In this document: positions 33,682 to 40,453 of the stretch, piece by piece | Layout of the letters: every line of letters begins with the position of its first letter | Numbering within the stretch: the first letter of the stretch is position 1 | Origin: Longispora albida DSM 44784 | GTDB lineage: Bacteria > Actinomycetota > Actinomycetes > Mycobacteriales > Micromonosporaceae | Direction: 5' to 3' | Assembly: GCF_000379825.1 (NCBI RefSeq) | Contig: NZ_KB903833.1 | Location: forward strand, 187,022 to 251,021 | DNA: 64,000 bases | Program-made: the position numbers and the translations under genes | The notes under the pieces: generated by a model | What the model was told of the DNA's origin: nothing | The model's input: only the letters and a program-made list of their open reading frames with translations | Database searches by the model: none

Positions 33682-34470
33682 TCAGCGGAGGGCGTATTCC
33701 AGCATCGCCCGCTCGTGGTCGATGAGCTGAAGGTCACGCAGCGGGCGGCGCAGGTGTCCCTTGTGGACGATCCGCACGAAGGCCGGGTCGCCGACCCTGG
33801 CCATCCGCTGGATGCCCTCGATGTGGTCGGCGATGCGCTTGCGGATGGTCCGGACCAGCCGGTGCCGGTCGGCGGGGATCAGCCCGTAGGCGTCGGCGAA
33901 CAGCCGCAGCCGCCGGGGCCGGTCCGGCCTGGTCCAGCCGAGCTGCACCGAGTCGCGGTCGGAGAACAGCGGCACCCACGTCCACGCCGCGTACGCGACG
34001 TCGTAGATCCGCGCGCCCGGCGAGGCCAGGTCGAAGTCGATCAGGGACAGGGTGCCGTCGGGCCGCCAGATCACGTTGTGCGGGGCGGCGTCGTGGTGGC
34101 ACACCACCTCGGTGTCCGGGGGCGGCGGGCCGAACGAACGCCAGACGGCCCCCGGCGGCGGCCGGAAGCCGTACTGCGCGTCGTGGTACATCCGCAGCAT
34201 GGTCGCCACGGTCACCAGGGCCTCGTCGGTCACCCAGTGCGGGGCGAGCGGGTACTCCCCGCACTCCCCGGCCGTGAAGGACAGCACCTCGCGGCCCTGC
34301 TCGTCGAGCCCGTACGCCTTGGGTGCGCCCGTGAAGCCGACCAGGTCGAGGTGCCGGAGCAGGGCGTGCACGGCAGGGGTCCACGGCCCGGTGTTGCGGC
34401 GCACGGTGTCACCGATCCGGACCACCGTGGACGTGTTCCCGCCGTAGAGCGGGATCTCCTGCTGCGTCAA
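33682..34470 (-). CDS. Aminoglycoside phosphotransferase-like kinase (APH family)
   Basis: The 262-aa protein has the APH/choline kinase catalytic loop VVCHHDAAPHNVIW (about 124-137) and the metal-binding DFDLASPGARIYDVAY. A nucleotide lobe with little conservation precedes it. The family phosphorylates small hydroxyl compounds; resistance is only one use and cannot be claimed here. TTG 34470 has AGGAG at 5 nt, overlapping the ftsY stop region (TAGGAG), so it is coupled to ftsY. The ESX promoter must lie in the 156 nt after this gene. Confidence 0.85.
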   Translation of the reverse strand: MTQQEIPLYGGNTSTVVRIGDTVRRNTGPWTPAVHALLRHLDLVGFTGAPKAYGLDEQGREVLSFTAGECGEYPLAPHWVTDEALVTVATMLRMYHDAQYGFRPPPGAVWRSFGPPPPDTEVVCHHDAAPHNVIWRPDGTLSLIDFDLASPGARIYDVAYAAWTWVPLFSDRDSVQLGWTRPDRPRRLRLFADAYGLIPADRHRLVRTIRKRIADHIEGIQRMARVGDPAFVRIVHKGHLRRPLRDLQLIDHERAMLEYALR

Positions 34471-34478
34471 CGCGACTC

Positions 34479-35660
34479 CTAGTCCCCCAGGAGGGCGTCC
34501 ACGAAGGCCGCCGGCTCGAAGGGTGCGAGATCGTCCGGGCCCTCGCCCAGGCCGACGAGCTTCACCGGGATGCCGAGCTTGCGCTGGACAGCGATCACGA
34601 TGCCTCCCTTGGCCGTGCCGTCGAGCTTGGTCAGGACGACGCCGGTGACGTTCACCGCGTCGGTGAAAACCTGTGCTTGTGCCAGCCCATTCTGACCTGT
34701 CGTCGCATCCAGCACGAGCAGGGTCTCCGCCACGGGGCCGTGCTTCTCCACGACCCGCTTGACCTTGCTCAGCTCGTCCATGAGGCCGACCTTGTTCTGG
34801 AGGCGGCCGGCGGTGTCGACCAGGACGGTGTCGACGCCGGTCTCGGTGCCACGCTTGACGGCGTCGAAGGCCACGCTGGCCGGGTCGCCGCCCTCGGGGC
34901 CCCGGACGATCTCGGCCCCGACGCGCCCGGCCCAGGTCTGGAGCTGGTCGGCGGCCGCGGCGCGGAAGGTGTCCGCGGCGCCGAAGAGCACCGAGCGGCC
35001 GTCGGCGATCAGCACCCGGCCGATCTTGCCGCAGGTGGTGGTCTTGCCCGCGCCGTTCACGCCGACGACGAGCACGACGGCCGGCTTGTCGCCGTTCACG
35101 TTCAGCGAACGGTCCATGCCGGGGTCGAGTGCGGCGGTCAGTTCCTCGGCCAGCAGTGCCCGCAGGTCCGCGGAGGTCTTCGTGCCCAGCACCCGGGTCC
35201 GCTCGCGGAGCCTGCCGACGATGTCGGTGGTGGCGTCCAGGCCGACGTCCGCCGTGATCAGGGTCTCCTCGATCTCCTCCCAGGCGTCGTCGTCGAGCCG
35301 GTCACGGGAGAGCAGGCCGAGCAGGCCCTTGCCGAACGCGTTCTGCGACCGGGCCAGGCGGGCGCGCAGCCGGACCAGCCGGCCGGCGGTGGGTTCCGGT
35401 TTCTCGGGTGCCGCCGGCGCCGCCTCGGCTTCCGGTTCCTTTTCCTTTGTACCGGTTCCGGAGGTCTCCGCCGTCGCGGACGGCTCGGCGCTGGGCTGCT
35501 CCGGCAGGGCCTCCGGCGCGGCTGGCGCGGCAGGCTCGACGGGTACCGGCCGGGCCGGGGCTTCGATTTCCGCCTGCTTGCCGCGGCGGCTCACCACGAG
35601 GCCGATGCCCCCGGCGAGCAGCACGACACCCAGGATGACGGCGATGACCAACAAATCCAT
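34479..35660 (-). CDS. ftsY: Signal recognition particle receptor FtsY
   Basis: FtsY receives SRP-ribosome complexes at the membrane. The 393-aa protein begins with a membrane anchor MDLLVIAVILGVVLLAGGIG, followed by an acidic, Pro/Glu-rich linker (A domain, about 30-95). The N domain and the GTPase follow: VNGAGKTTTCGKIG, DTFRAAAADQL, LVDTAGRLQNK and LTKLDGTAKGG. ATG 35660 has AGGA upstream; the reading from 35726 is not needed. Its partner Ffh is encoded at 18134. The N-terminal anchor is common in actinobacteria. Confidence 0.96.
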   Translation of the reverse strand: MDLLVIAVILGVVLLAGGIGLVVSRRGKQAEIEAPARPVPVEPAAPAAPEALPEQPSAEPSATAETSGTGTKEKEPEAEAAPAAPEKPEPTAGRLVRLRARLARSQNAFGKGLLGLLSRDRLDDDAWEEIEETLITADVGLDATTDIVGRLRERTRVLGTKTSADLRALLAEELTAALDPGMDRSLNVNGDKPAVVLVVGVNGAGKTTTCGKIGRVLIADGRSVLFGAADTFRAAAADQLQTWAGRVGAEIVRGPEGGDPASVAFDAVKRGTETGVDTVLVDTAGRLQNKVGLMDELSKVKRVVEKHGPVAETLLVLDATTGQNGLAQAQVFTDAVNVTGVVLTKLDGTAKGGIVIAVQRKLGIPVKLVGLGEGPDDLAPFEPAAFVDALLGD

Positions 35661-35726
35661 GCACTGATCCTGACAGACGCCAGCCCGGTCGCCGATCCCC
35701 ACTCTGGCCTGGGGCAGGATGGTCAC

Positions 35727-36428
35727 ATGTCGTCAGCATCGCGCCGCACCGCCGGCCTGATCGGGTACGCGGGGCTGGCCGTCCTCGACACCCTCGCCAT
35801 CCTGGCCAGCAAGCCGAAGGCCCGCCGCCTCGTCAAGCCCGCCCTGATGCCGGCGCTGGCCGGGTCCGTGGCCTCCTCGTCGCCGGTCGGCAGGAAGGTC
35901 AGCCGGGCGCTGGCCCTGTCGGGCGCTGGCGACGCCGCGCTGCTGGGCAAGAGCCGCTGGGCGTTCCTGAGCGGCGCGGCCTCCTTCGCCGGCGCCCACG
36001 TCACGTACCTGAGCGCGATGAAGGACCTCGGCGACCGTCCCGGCATGCTCCGGTACCGGCCGTGGCTCGCCGCCCCGTACGCCGTCGCCCTCGCGGGTTT
36101 CGCCGCGGTAGTCCCCAAGGTCGCCAAGCGCACCGGCTGGGGCGAGGCCGCCGCCGGGCTCGCGTACGCCGGCCTGCTGACCTCGGTCGCGACCGTGGCT
36201 CTCGACCTGCGTGGCCGCCGTGGTGACGACCCGGAGTGGGACCGGGCGGCCACCCGGGCCGCCGCGGGCGGCGCGCTCTTCGTCGCCTCCGACTTCCTGG
36301 TCGGCCTCCAGCGCTACCTGAAGTCGGACAACCGTGCGATCGGCGCCGGCGTCATGATCACCTACACGGCAGCCCAGGGCCTCCTGGCAACGGGCCTCAC
36401 GGAGCTGGCTGAGCGCTCGGAGTCCTAG
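35727..36428 (+). CDS. Lysoplasmalogenase-type membrane protein (YhhN/TMEM86 family)
   Basis: The 233-aa protein has about seven membrane segments and the family motifs: SKPKARRLVKPALMP near 28-42, the SGAGDAALL motif (about 65-73), FLSGAASFAGAHVTYL and the late ALFVASDFLVGLQRY. Characterised members hydrolyse the vinyl ether bond of lysoplasmalogens. It starts 66 nt from ftsY, divergently. Its last 32 nt overlap the end of the convergent membrane gene. Confidence 0.85.
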   Translation: MSSASRRTAGLIGYAGLAVLDTLAILASKPKARRLVKPALMPALAGSVASSSPVGRKVSRALALSGAGDAALLGKSRWAFLSGAASFAGAHVTYLSAMKDLGDRPGMLRYRPWLAAPYAVALAGFAAVVPKVAKRTGWGEAAAGLAYAGLLTSVATVALDLRGRRGDDPEWDRAATRAAAGGALFVASDFLVGLQRYLKSDNRAIGAGVMITYTAAQGLLATGLTELAERSES

Positions 36429-36831
36429 ACCCAGCGGCCCTGGCCGGGATCATGACGGCAGCCAGCACGTACGCGGCAACCGGCACCAGCGCTCTGGCCA
36501 CGTCCGGCCAGATCCGCTCGTCGGGGCCGAGCGGGCGGCTGTCGACGGTCACAACGGCCAGGGCCACCGTGAGCAGCAGTGTCAGGGTCCAGCCGACCAG
36601 CGCCACCGGGGCCGCCCGGCCGATCCGGCCCAGTGCCAGCACGGCCCAGCCGGCGAGCAAGGTGGCGGCCAGGCCGGCTGGCAGGCCATACAACACCCCG
36701 CCAAGCCTGCCCACGTCGTCCGGCGCCAGCTGGCCGTAATGAAGATCGACAACGAAGGACGTGGCGGCCCAGGCTGCGCAGACGGCCAGGCCCGCGAGGC
36801 AGGCGAAGGCGATACGAGGAAAACGGCTCAT
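36397..36831 (-). CDS. Four-helix membrane protein of unknown function
   Basis: The 144-aa reading from ATG 36831 has four membrane segments (IAFACLAGLAVCAAWAATSF, VLYGLPAGLAATLLAGWAVL, VALVGWTLTLLLTVALAVV and VARALVPVAAYVLAAVMI). A longer in-frame start at 36882 is possible. I recognise no family. The ATG lies inside a perfect 16-bp inverted repeat, so initiation may be controlled by RNA structure. Its 3' end overlaps the lysoplasmalogenase gene by 32 nt in antisense. Confidence 0.65.
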   Translation of the reverse strand: MSRFPRIAFACLAGLAVCAAWAATSFVVDLHYGQLAPDDVGRLGGVLYGLPAGLAATLLAGWAVLALGRIGRAAPVALVGWTLTLLLTVALAVVTVDSRPLGPDERIWPDVARALVPVAAYVLAAVMIPARAAGSRTPSAQPAP

Positions 36832-36870
36832 GCCCTCAGCCTGCCGAGGGGCTGGGCTGAGGGCATGAGC
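36826..36870. repeat. Perfect 16-bp inverted repeat over a start codon
   Basis: GCTCATGCCCTCAGCC (36826-36841) and GGCTGAGGGCATGAGC (36855-36870) flank a 13-nt loop. The left arm contains the start codon and leader GAGGGC of the 144-aa membrane protein gene. It may act as an operator or as an mRNA hairpin hiding the start. Confidence 0.75.
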
Positions 36871-36895
36871 GCTTGTACTCACAACTCGCTAGGTA

Positions 36896-38080
36896 TCAGA
36901 CGCTGGCGAGTTCCCGGGTCTCGCGGCGTTCGGACGTACCGGTGACGGTGCCTGCCGGGGTGAGGCGGGAGCCGACGGCGATCGCGACCGCCACGGCGAC
37001 GACGATCCACAGGGCGGTCCGCAGGTCGCTGTGGTCGGCGGCGAAGCCGAGCGCGACCGGCCCGAGCAGCAGCCCGGTGTAGCCCATCGCCCCGACCTGG
37101 GCGACGGCCGCCCCGCTCTGGGTTCCGCCTGCCGTACCGGCGAGCGACATCGTGATCGGGATGACGGTGCAGATCGCGAACCCGGCGAGGAACATCGCGC
37201 CCAGCCCGGCCACCGGCCCCGGCGCGGCGATCAGGCCGGTGAGGACGACGGCGGTGGCGACGCCGGAGCCGATCAGGAGGTTCCGGGTGCCGTAGCGCAC
37301 GCGCAGCTTGTCGCCGAACAGCCGGCCAATGATCATGGACAGCTCGAACATCGGGTACCCGAGGGCCGCGGTGGCCTCGGCTGCCCCGAGCCCGTCGCGC
37401 AGGTACAGGCCGGACCAGTCGGCGATCGAGCCCTCGACGAGGAAGGCGGCGAAGGCCAGCGCGCCGATCAGGTACACGGTGCGCGGGAGCTTGCGGGCTG
37501 GAGTGCCGGCCTCGGCCTCGGTACGCGAGGAGAAGTCGGGCAGGTAGGTGAAGCCCAGCGCGAGGGCGGCAGGCAGGCCGAGCACCGCGGCGGCCAGCAG
37601 CGCCTGGCTGAACGTCATGCCGATCGCTGCCGTACCGGCCCCGGCCAGGCCGCCGGCCAGCGCGCCGAACGACCAGCCGGCGTGCATGCCGTTCATGATC
37701 GAACCGCCGTGGGCCTGCTCGACCGTGACGGCCTGCGAGTTCATCCCGATGTCCGTCATCCCGAAGACCATGCCGTAGAAGGCGACAGCGGCCAGCAGTA
37801 CCGGGAAACTGGGGGCGAAGGCGATCAGGACCAGCGACAGGGCGGTGAGCGGCGCCGCGATCCGCAGGACGAGGTCGCTGCCGGCCCGCAGCATCACGCC
37901 GCGCATGGACTGCATCGCGACCAGCGCGCCGAGACCCCAGGTCAGGACGGTGAGGCCGACCTGGCCGGAGTCGAGGCCGAAGGTGTCGGACAGCGCGGGG
38001 ATCCGCACCACCCACACGCCCATCAGCAGGCCAGCCAGGGCGAAGGTCAGCGTGGTACCCCACCGGGCACGGGTGATCAT
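36896..38080 (-). CDS. MFS transporter
   Basis: The 394-aa protein has about twelve membrane segments in two halves and MFS-type loops (MQSMRGVMLRAGSDLVLR after the second helix, FGDKLRVRYGTRNLLIGSG in the second half). The segment GMTDIGMNSQAVTVE resembles the sugar and drug MFS group that includes FucP-like and YbjJ-like transporters. Substrate unknown. It lies 35 nt after a tetR gene on the same strand, so the pair is probably one operon repressed by the TetR protein and relieved by a ligand the pump exports. Confidence 0.88.
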   Translation of the reverse strand: MITRARWGTTLTFALAGLLMGVWVVRIPALSDTFGLDSGQVGLTVLTWGLGALVAMQSMRGVMLRAGSDLVLRIAAPLTALSLVLIAFAPSFPVLLAAVAFYGMVFGMTDIGMNSQAVTVEQAHGGSIMNGMHAGWSFGALAGGLAGAGTAAIGMTFSQALLAAAVLGLPAALALGFTYLPDFSSRTEAEAGTPARKLPRTVYLIGALAFAAFLVEGSIADWSGLYLRDGLGAAEATAALGYPMFELSMIIGRLFGDKLRVRYGTRNLLIGSGVATAVVLTGLIAAPGPVAGLGAMFLAGFAICTVIPITMSLAGTAGGTQSGAAVAQVGAMGYTGLLLGPVALGFAADHSDLRTALWIVVAVAVAIAVGSRLTPAGTVTGTSERRETRELASV

Positions 38081-38115
38081 GGAACGCCTTTCGGGGCAGA
38101 ACTGAACGAGAAGAT

Positions 38116-38619
38116 CTAGAGGAGGGTGAGCAGGCGCTCGCGCAGCTCGGCCAGCCGTTCGGGGCTGTAGGCGCCGGGAGCCATCACGCAGACCTCCCAG
38201 ATGCCCTCGGCTGCCGCCCGGACGAGCTGGCTGGTCACCGCGTCGGCGTCGTTGTCCTCGGCGTGCCAGCGGCGGAAGGCCTCGCGGAGCGGCGCGGAAA
38301 TCCCGGTGTCGGTGGCCGCAGCGGTCGCCACAGCCCAGCGCCGGCCGGTACCCGCCGGGTCGCCGGTGACGACCTCGAAGGTCGCTTCCAGGTACGCGCG
38401 GGCGTAACAGCCGGTGTCGTGGGCGGCGATCCGCGCGTCGAACTCGGAGATCAGCCGCTCGATCAGCGCCGTGACCAGGGCTTCCTTCGAGTTGAAGTGG
38501 TAGAGCAGGCCGCCTTTGCTGACGCCGGCGTGCTCGGCGACCTTGGCGAGCGTGAACGCCCCGGTGCCCTGCTCGGCGAGCAGGGATTCGGCGGCGTCGA
38601 GCAGGCGGTCGCGAGTCAT
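38116..38619 (-). CDS. TetR-family transcriptional regulator
   Basis: The 167-aa protein has the TetR HTH at about residues 5-48: RLLDAAESLLAEQGTGAFTLAKVAEHAGVSKGGLLYHFNSKEALV. A C-terminal helical ligand domain (about 60-165) follows, close to the TetR_C type with the conserved GISAPLREAFRRWHAEDN. ATG 38619 starts directly at the HTH, and the operator palindrome lies 7 nt upstream. The upstream reading to 38727 would run through the operator and is rejected. Confidence 0.92.
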   Translation of the reverse strand: MTRDRLLDAAESLLAEQGTGAFTLAKVAEHAGVSKGGLLYHFNSKEALVTALIERLISEFDARIAAHDTGCYARAYLEATFEVVTGDPAGTGRRWAVATAAATDTGISAPLREAFRRWHAEDNDADAVTSQLVRAAAEGIWEVCVMAPGAYSPERLAELRERLLTLL

Positions 38620-38625
38620 GGGATG

Positions 38626-38649
38626 ACTGTACCGTCCGGTCGGTACAGT
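38626..38649 (-). promoter_or_regulatory. TetR operator
   Basis: ACTGTACCG-TCCGGT-CGGTACAGT is a perfect 9-bp inverted repeat with a 6-nt centre, containing the ACCG/CGGT halves common in TetR-family operators. It lies just before the tetR ATG, so it implies autorepression of the tetR-MFS operon. It may also affect the divergent propeller gene. Confidence 0.75.
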
Positions 38650-38706
38650 ACGGCAGGGGGAGTAAGCCGGTTCACAAGCGTGATGTATTTGTGTTCGACG
38701 ATGTGG

Positions 38707-38719
38707 AAGATCCATTGTG
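38707..38719. repeat. Left 13-bp inverted repeat flanking the propeller gene
   Basis: AAGATCCATTGTG here is the exact inverse of CACAATGGATCTT at 39684-39696, so the pair brackets the 38746-39681 gene. No target duplication is visible. By chance about one such pair within 1 kb is expected in a window this size. Confidence 0.45.
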
Positions 38720-38745
38720 AACCTCACACGTCACAGGAGCCGCAC

Positions 38746-39681
38746 GTGAAACGACGTCACCTGCTGTCCACCCTCGTCCTGGCCGGAGCGGCCGGCGCGC
38801 TCGGCACCACGTCACCCGCCACCGCCGCCAGTACCGGGGTGCTGCCGTCCCGGGTGCCGCTGCCCGGCGGGTTCGCGCCGGAGGGCATCGCGATCCGGGG
38901 CGCGACCTTCTACACCGGCTCGCTGACCGGCGGGGCGATCTACCGTGGCGACCTGGTCAGCGGCGAGGGCTCCGTCCTCGTACCGGGCTGGGACGGCGGC
39001 TGCGCCATCGGCATGCACACCGACCCGCGCGGGCGGCTGTGGGTGGCGCGCGGCTGGCACGGGTACGCCGAGGTGCTCGACGGGCGGACCGGGAGCCGGC
39101 TCGCCAAGTACCCGCTGACCGGCGACCTCGCGAACACGTTCGTCAACGACTGCGTGATCACGCGGGACGCCGTCTACTTCACCGACTCCGGCCGGGCCTG
39201 CCTGTACGTGGTCCCGCTCGGGCCGGGCGGCCGGCTGCCGTCACCCGGCGCCGTCCGCACCATCGAGCTCACGGGCGGGGCCGCCGACGTCAGCGGCTTC
39301 AACAACGGGATCGAGGTACTCCCCGACGGCCGCCTCATCCTGGTCCAGATGCTGTCCGGGAAGCTGTTCACCGTCGACCCGCGTACCGGGCAGTCCACAG
39401 TGGTCGACACGGGCGGCGCCTCGCTCGCGCAGGGCGACGGGCTGGTGCTGCGCGGCGCGAACCTGTACGTCTGCCAGAACTACACGGCCAACAAGATCTC
39501 GGTCGTCGAGCTGTCCCGCGACGCCCGGTCGGGCCGGCTCACCCGCGAGATCACCGACCCGCGCTTCGACTCGCCGTCGACCATCGCACCGTTCGGCCCG
39601 CACCTGTACGCGGTCAACGCCCGCTTCCTGGCACCACAGGAGCCGAGCACCACGTACGAACTGCTGCGCGTGCACTCGTAG
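38746..39681 (+). CDS. Secreted SMP-30/gluconolactonase-like beta-propeller
   Basis: GTG 38746 follows AGGAG at 6 nt. The 311-aa protein has a Tat-like signal peptide (KRRHLLSTLVLAGAAGALG, cleavage after ATAA). The six-bladed propeller is typical of SMP-30/NHL-like proteins: GFAPEGIAIRG, FVNDCVITRDAVYFTDSG, GFNNGIEVLPDGRLILVQ, LYVCQNYTANKISVVEL and DSPSTIAPFGPHLYAVNARF. The N-D-C and F-T-D-S motifs line the central metal site. In streptomycetes similar proteins are labelled superoxide dismutase without support. It is divergent from tetR. Confidence 0.82.
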   Translation: MKRRHLLSTLVLAGAAGALGTTSPATAASTGVLPSRVPLPGGFAPEGIAIRGATFYTGSLTGGAIYRGDLVSGEGSVLVPGWDGGCAIGMHTDPRGRLWVARGWHGYAEVLDGRTGSRLAKYPLTGDLANTFVNDCVITRDAVYFTDSGRACLYVVPLGPGGRLPSPGAVRTIELTGGAADVSGFNNGIEVLPDGRLILVQMLSGKLFTVDPRTGQSTVVDTGGASLAQGDGLVLRGANLYVCQNYTANKISVVELSRDARSGRLTREITDPRFDSPSTIAPFGPHLYAVNARFLAPQEPSTTYELLRVHS

Positions 39682-39683
39682 TA

Positions 39684-39696
39684 CACAATGGATCTT
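39684..39696. repeat. Right 13-bp inverted repeat flanking the propeller gene
   Basis: CACAATGGATCTT begins 2 nt after the propeller gene stop and is the exact inverse of 38707-38719. It lies before the terminator hairpin. Confidence 0.45.
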
Positions 39697-39720
39697 TGCT
39701 TTTGATCTGTGAAACAGTGC

Positions 39721-39752
39721 GGTGGAGGTCTCCGCGATCGGAGACCTCCACC
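39721..39752. terminator. Bidirectional terminator between propeller and HAD genes
   Basis: GGTGGAGGTCTCCG (39721-39734) pairs perfectly with CGGAGACCTCCACC (39739-39752), a 14-bp stem with a 4-nt loop. It is placed between two convergent genes. Confidence 0.85.
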
Positions 39753-39763
39753 GGAAACGCTGG

Positions 39764-40453
39764 TCAGCGGGCGGGCAACCCCAAGGCCTTACGGATGTAT
39801 GCCAGGTCCTTGTGGCCCGTGTAGCGGTAGGCCGCTGTGCCGGACACCCTGGCGCCCTGCACGTTCGTGTGGCTGTCGTCGACGAGCAGGCAGAGCTTCG
39901 CCGGGACGCCGAGCTTCGCCGCGGCTTCCAGGTAGTAGGCCTTGTCGGGCTTGCGGAGGCCGATCACCGACGAGTTGATGACGACGTCGAACTCGCCGGC
40001 GACACCCAGCTCGGCCAGGTCCGCGTCGAGGCGGTCGGTCGCGTTGGAGCACAGGGCGACCGGGATGCCGGCCGCGCGGACCTCGCGGACGAAGTCGAGG
40101 ATCACCGGGTCGACGGTGCCGTGGTGGGCCTGCCAGTCCGCGACCGCCGCGCGGGCCCGCTCCAGCCTGCCGTCGGTCCGCGCCGCTTCCTGCTCGCCTT
40201 CCGGCAGCGGGGCGCGCAGGTCGTGCGGCGGCCAGGCGCGGGGGGCGAGGGCGTCGGCGGTGAGTTCCTGCCACTCCGCGTGGCTGATCTTGCCTTCGAC
40301 CAGCGGGTAGCCCAGCGAGTGGTGGAAGGCGATCTCCGCCAGCATGCCCGGCGGCAGGTCATGGGCGGCCTCGACCTCGATGAGCCGCTCGGCCGGGAAG
40401 TGCCGGAGCACCCCGTCGAAGTCGAGCAGCAGCGCCCGGCAGTTGTCCCTCAT
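39764..40453 (-). CDS. HAD-superfamily hydrolase
   Basis: HAD motifs are complete in this 229-aa protein: LLLDFDGVLRHF (motif I, two Asp), ALCSNATDRL (motif II, Ser), the Lys in LRKPDKAYY (motif III) and LLVDDSHTNV (motif IV). The helical cap between motifs I and II is of the C1 type. Family members are phosphatases or haloacid dehalogenases; the substrate is unknown. ATG 40453 overlaps the smc stop (ATGA), and the gene ends before a strong terminator, so it is co-transcribed with smc. Confidence 0.9.
   Translation of the reverse strand: MRDNCRALLLDFDGVLRHFPAERLIEVEAAHDLPPGMLAEIAFHHSLGYPLVEGKISHAEWQELTADALAPRAWPPHDLRAPLPEGEQEAARTDGRLERARAAVADWQAHHGTVDPVILDFVREVRAAGIPVALCSNATDRLDADLAELGVAGEFDVVINSSVIGLRKPDKAYYLEAAAKLGVPAKLCLLVDDSHTNVQGARVSGTAAYRYTGHKDLAYIRKALGLPAR

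Noticed and set aside
33682-34470. Antibiotic-resistance aminoglycoside kinase
   Set aside because: The catalytic loop belongs to the wide APH superfamily. Coupling to ftsY and lack of closer motifs do not support a resistance label.
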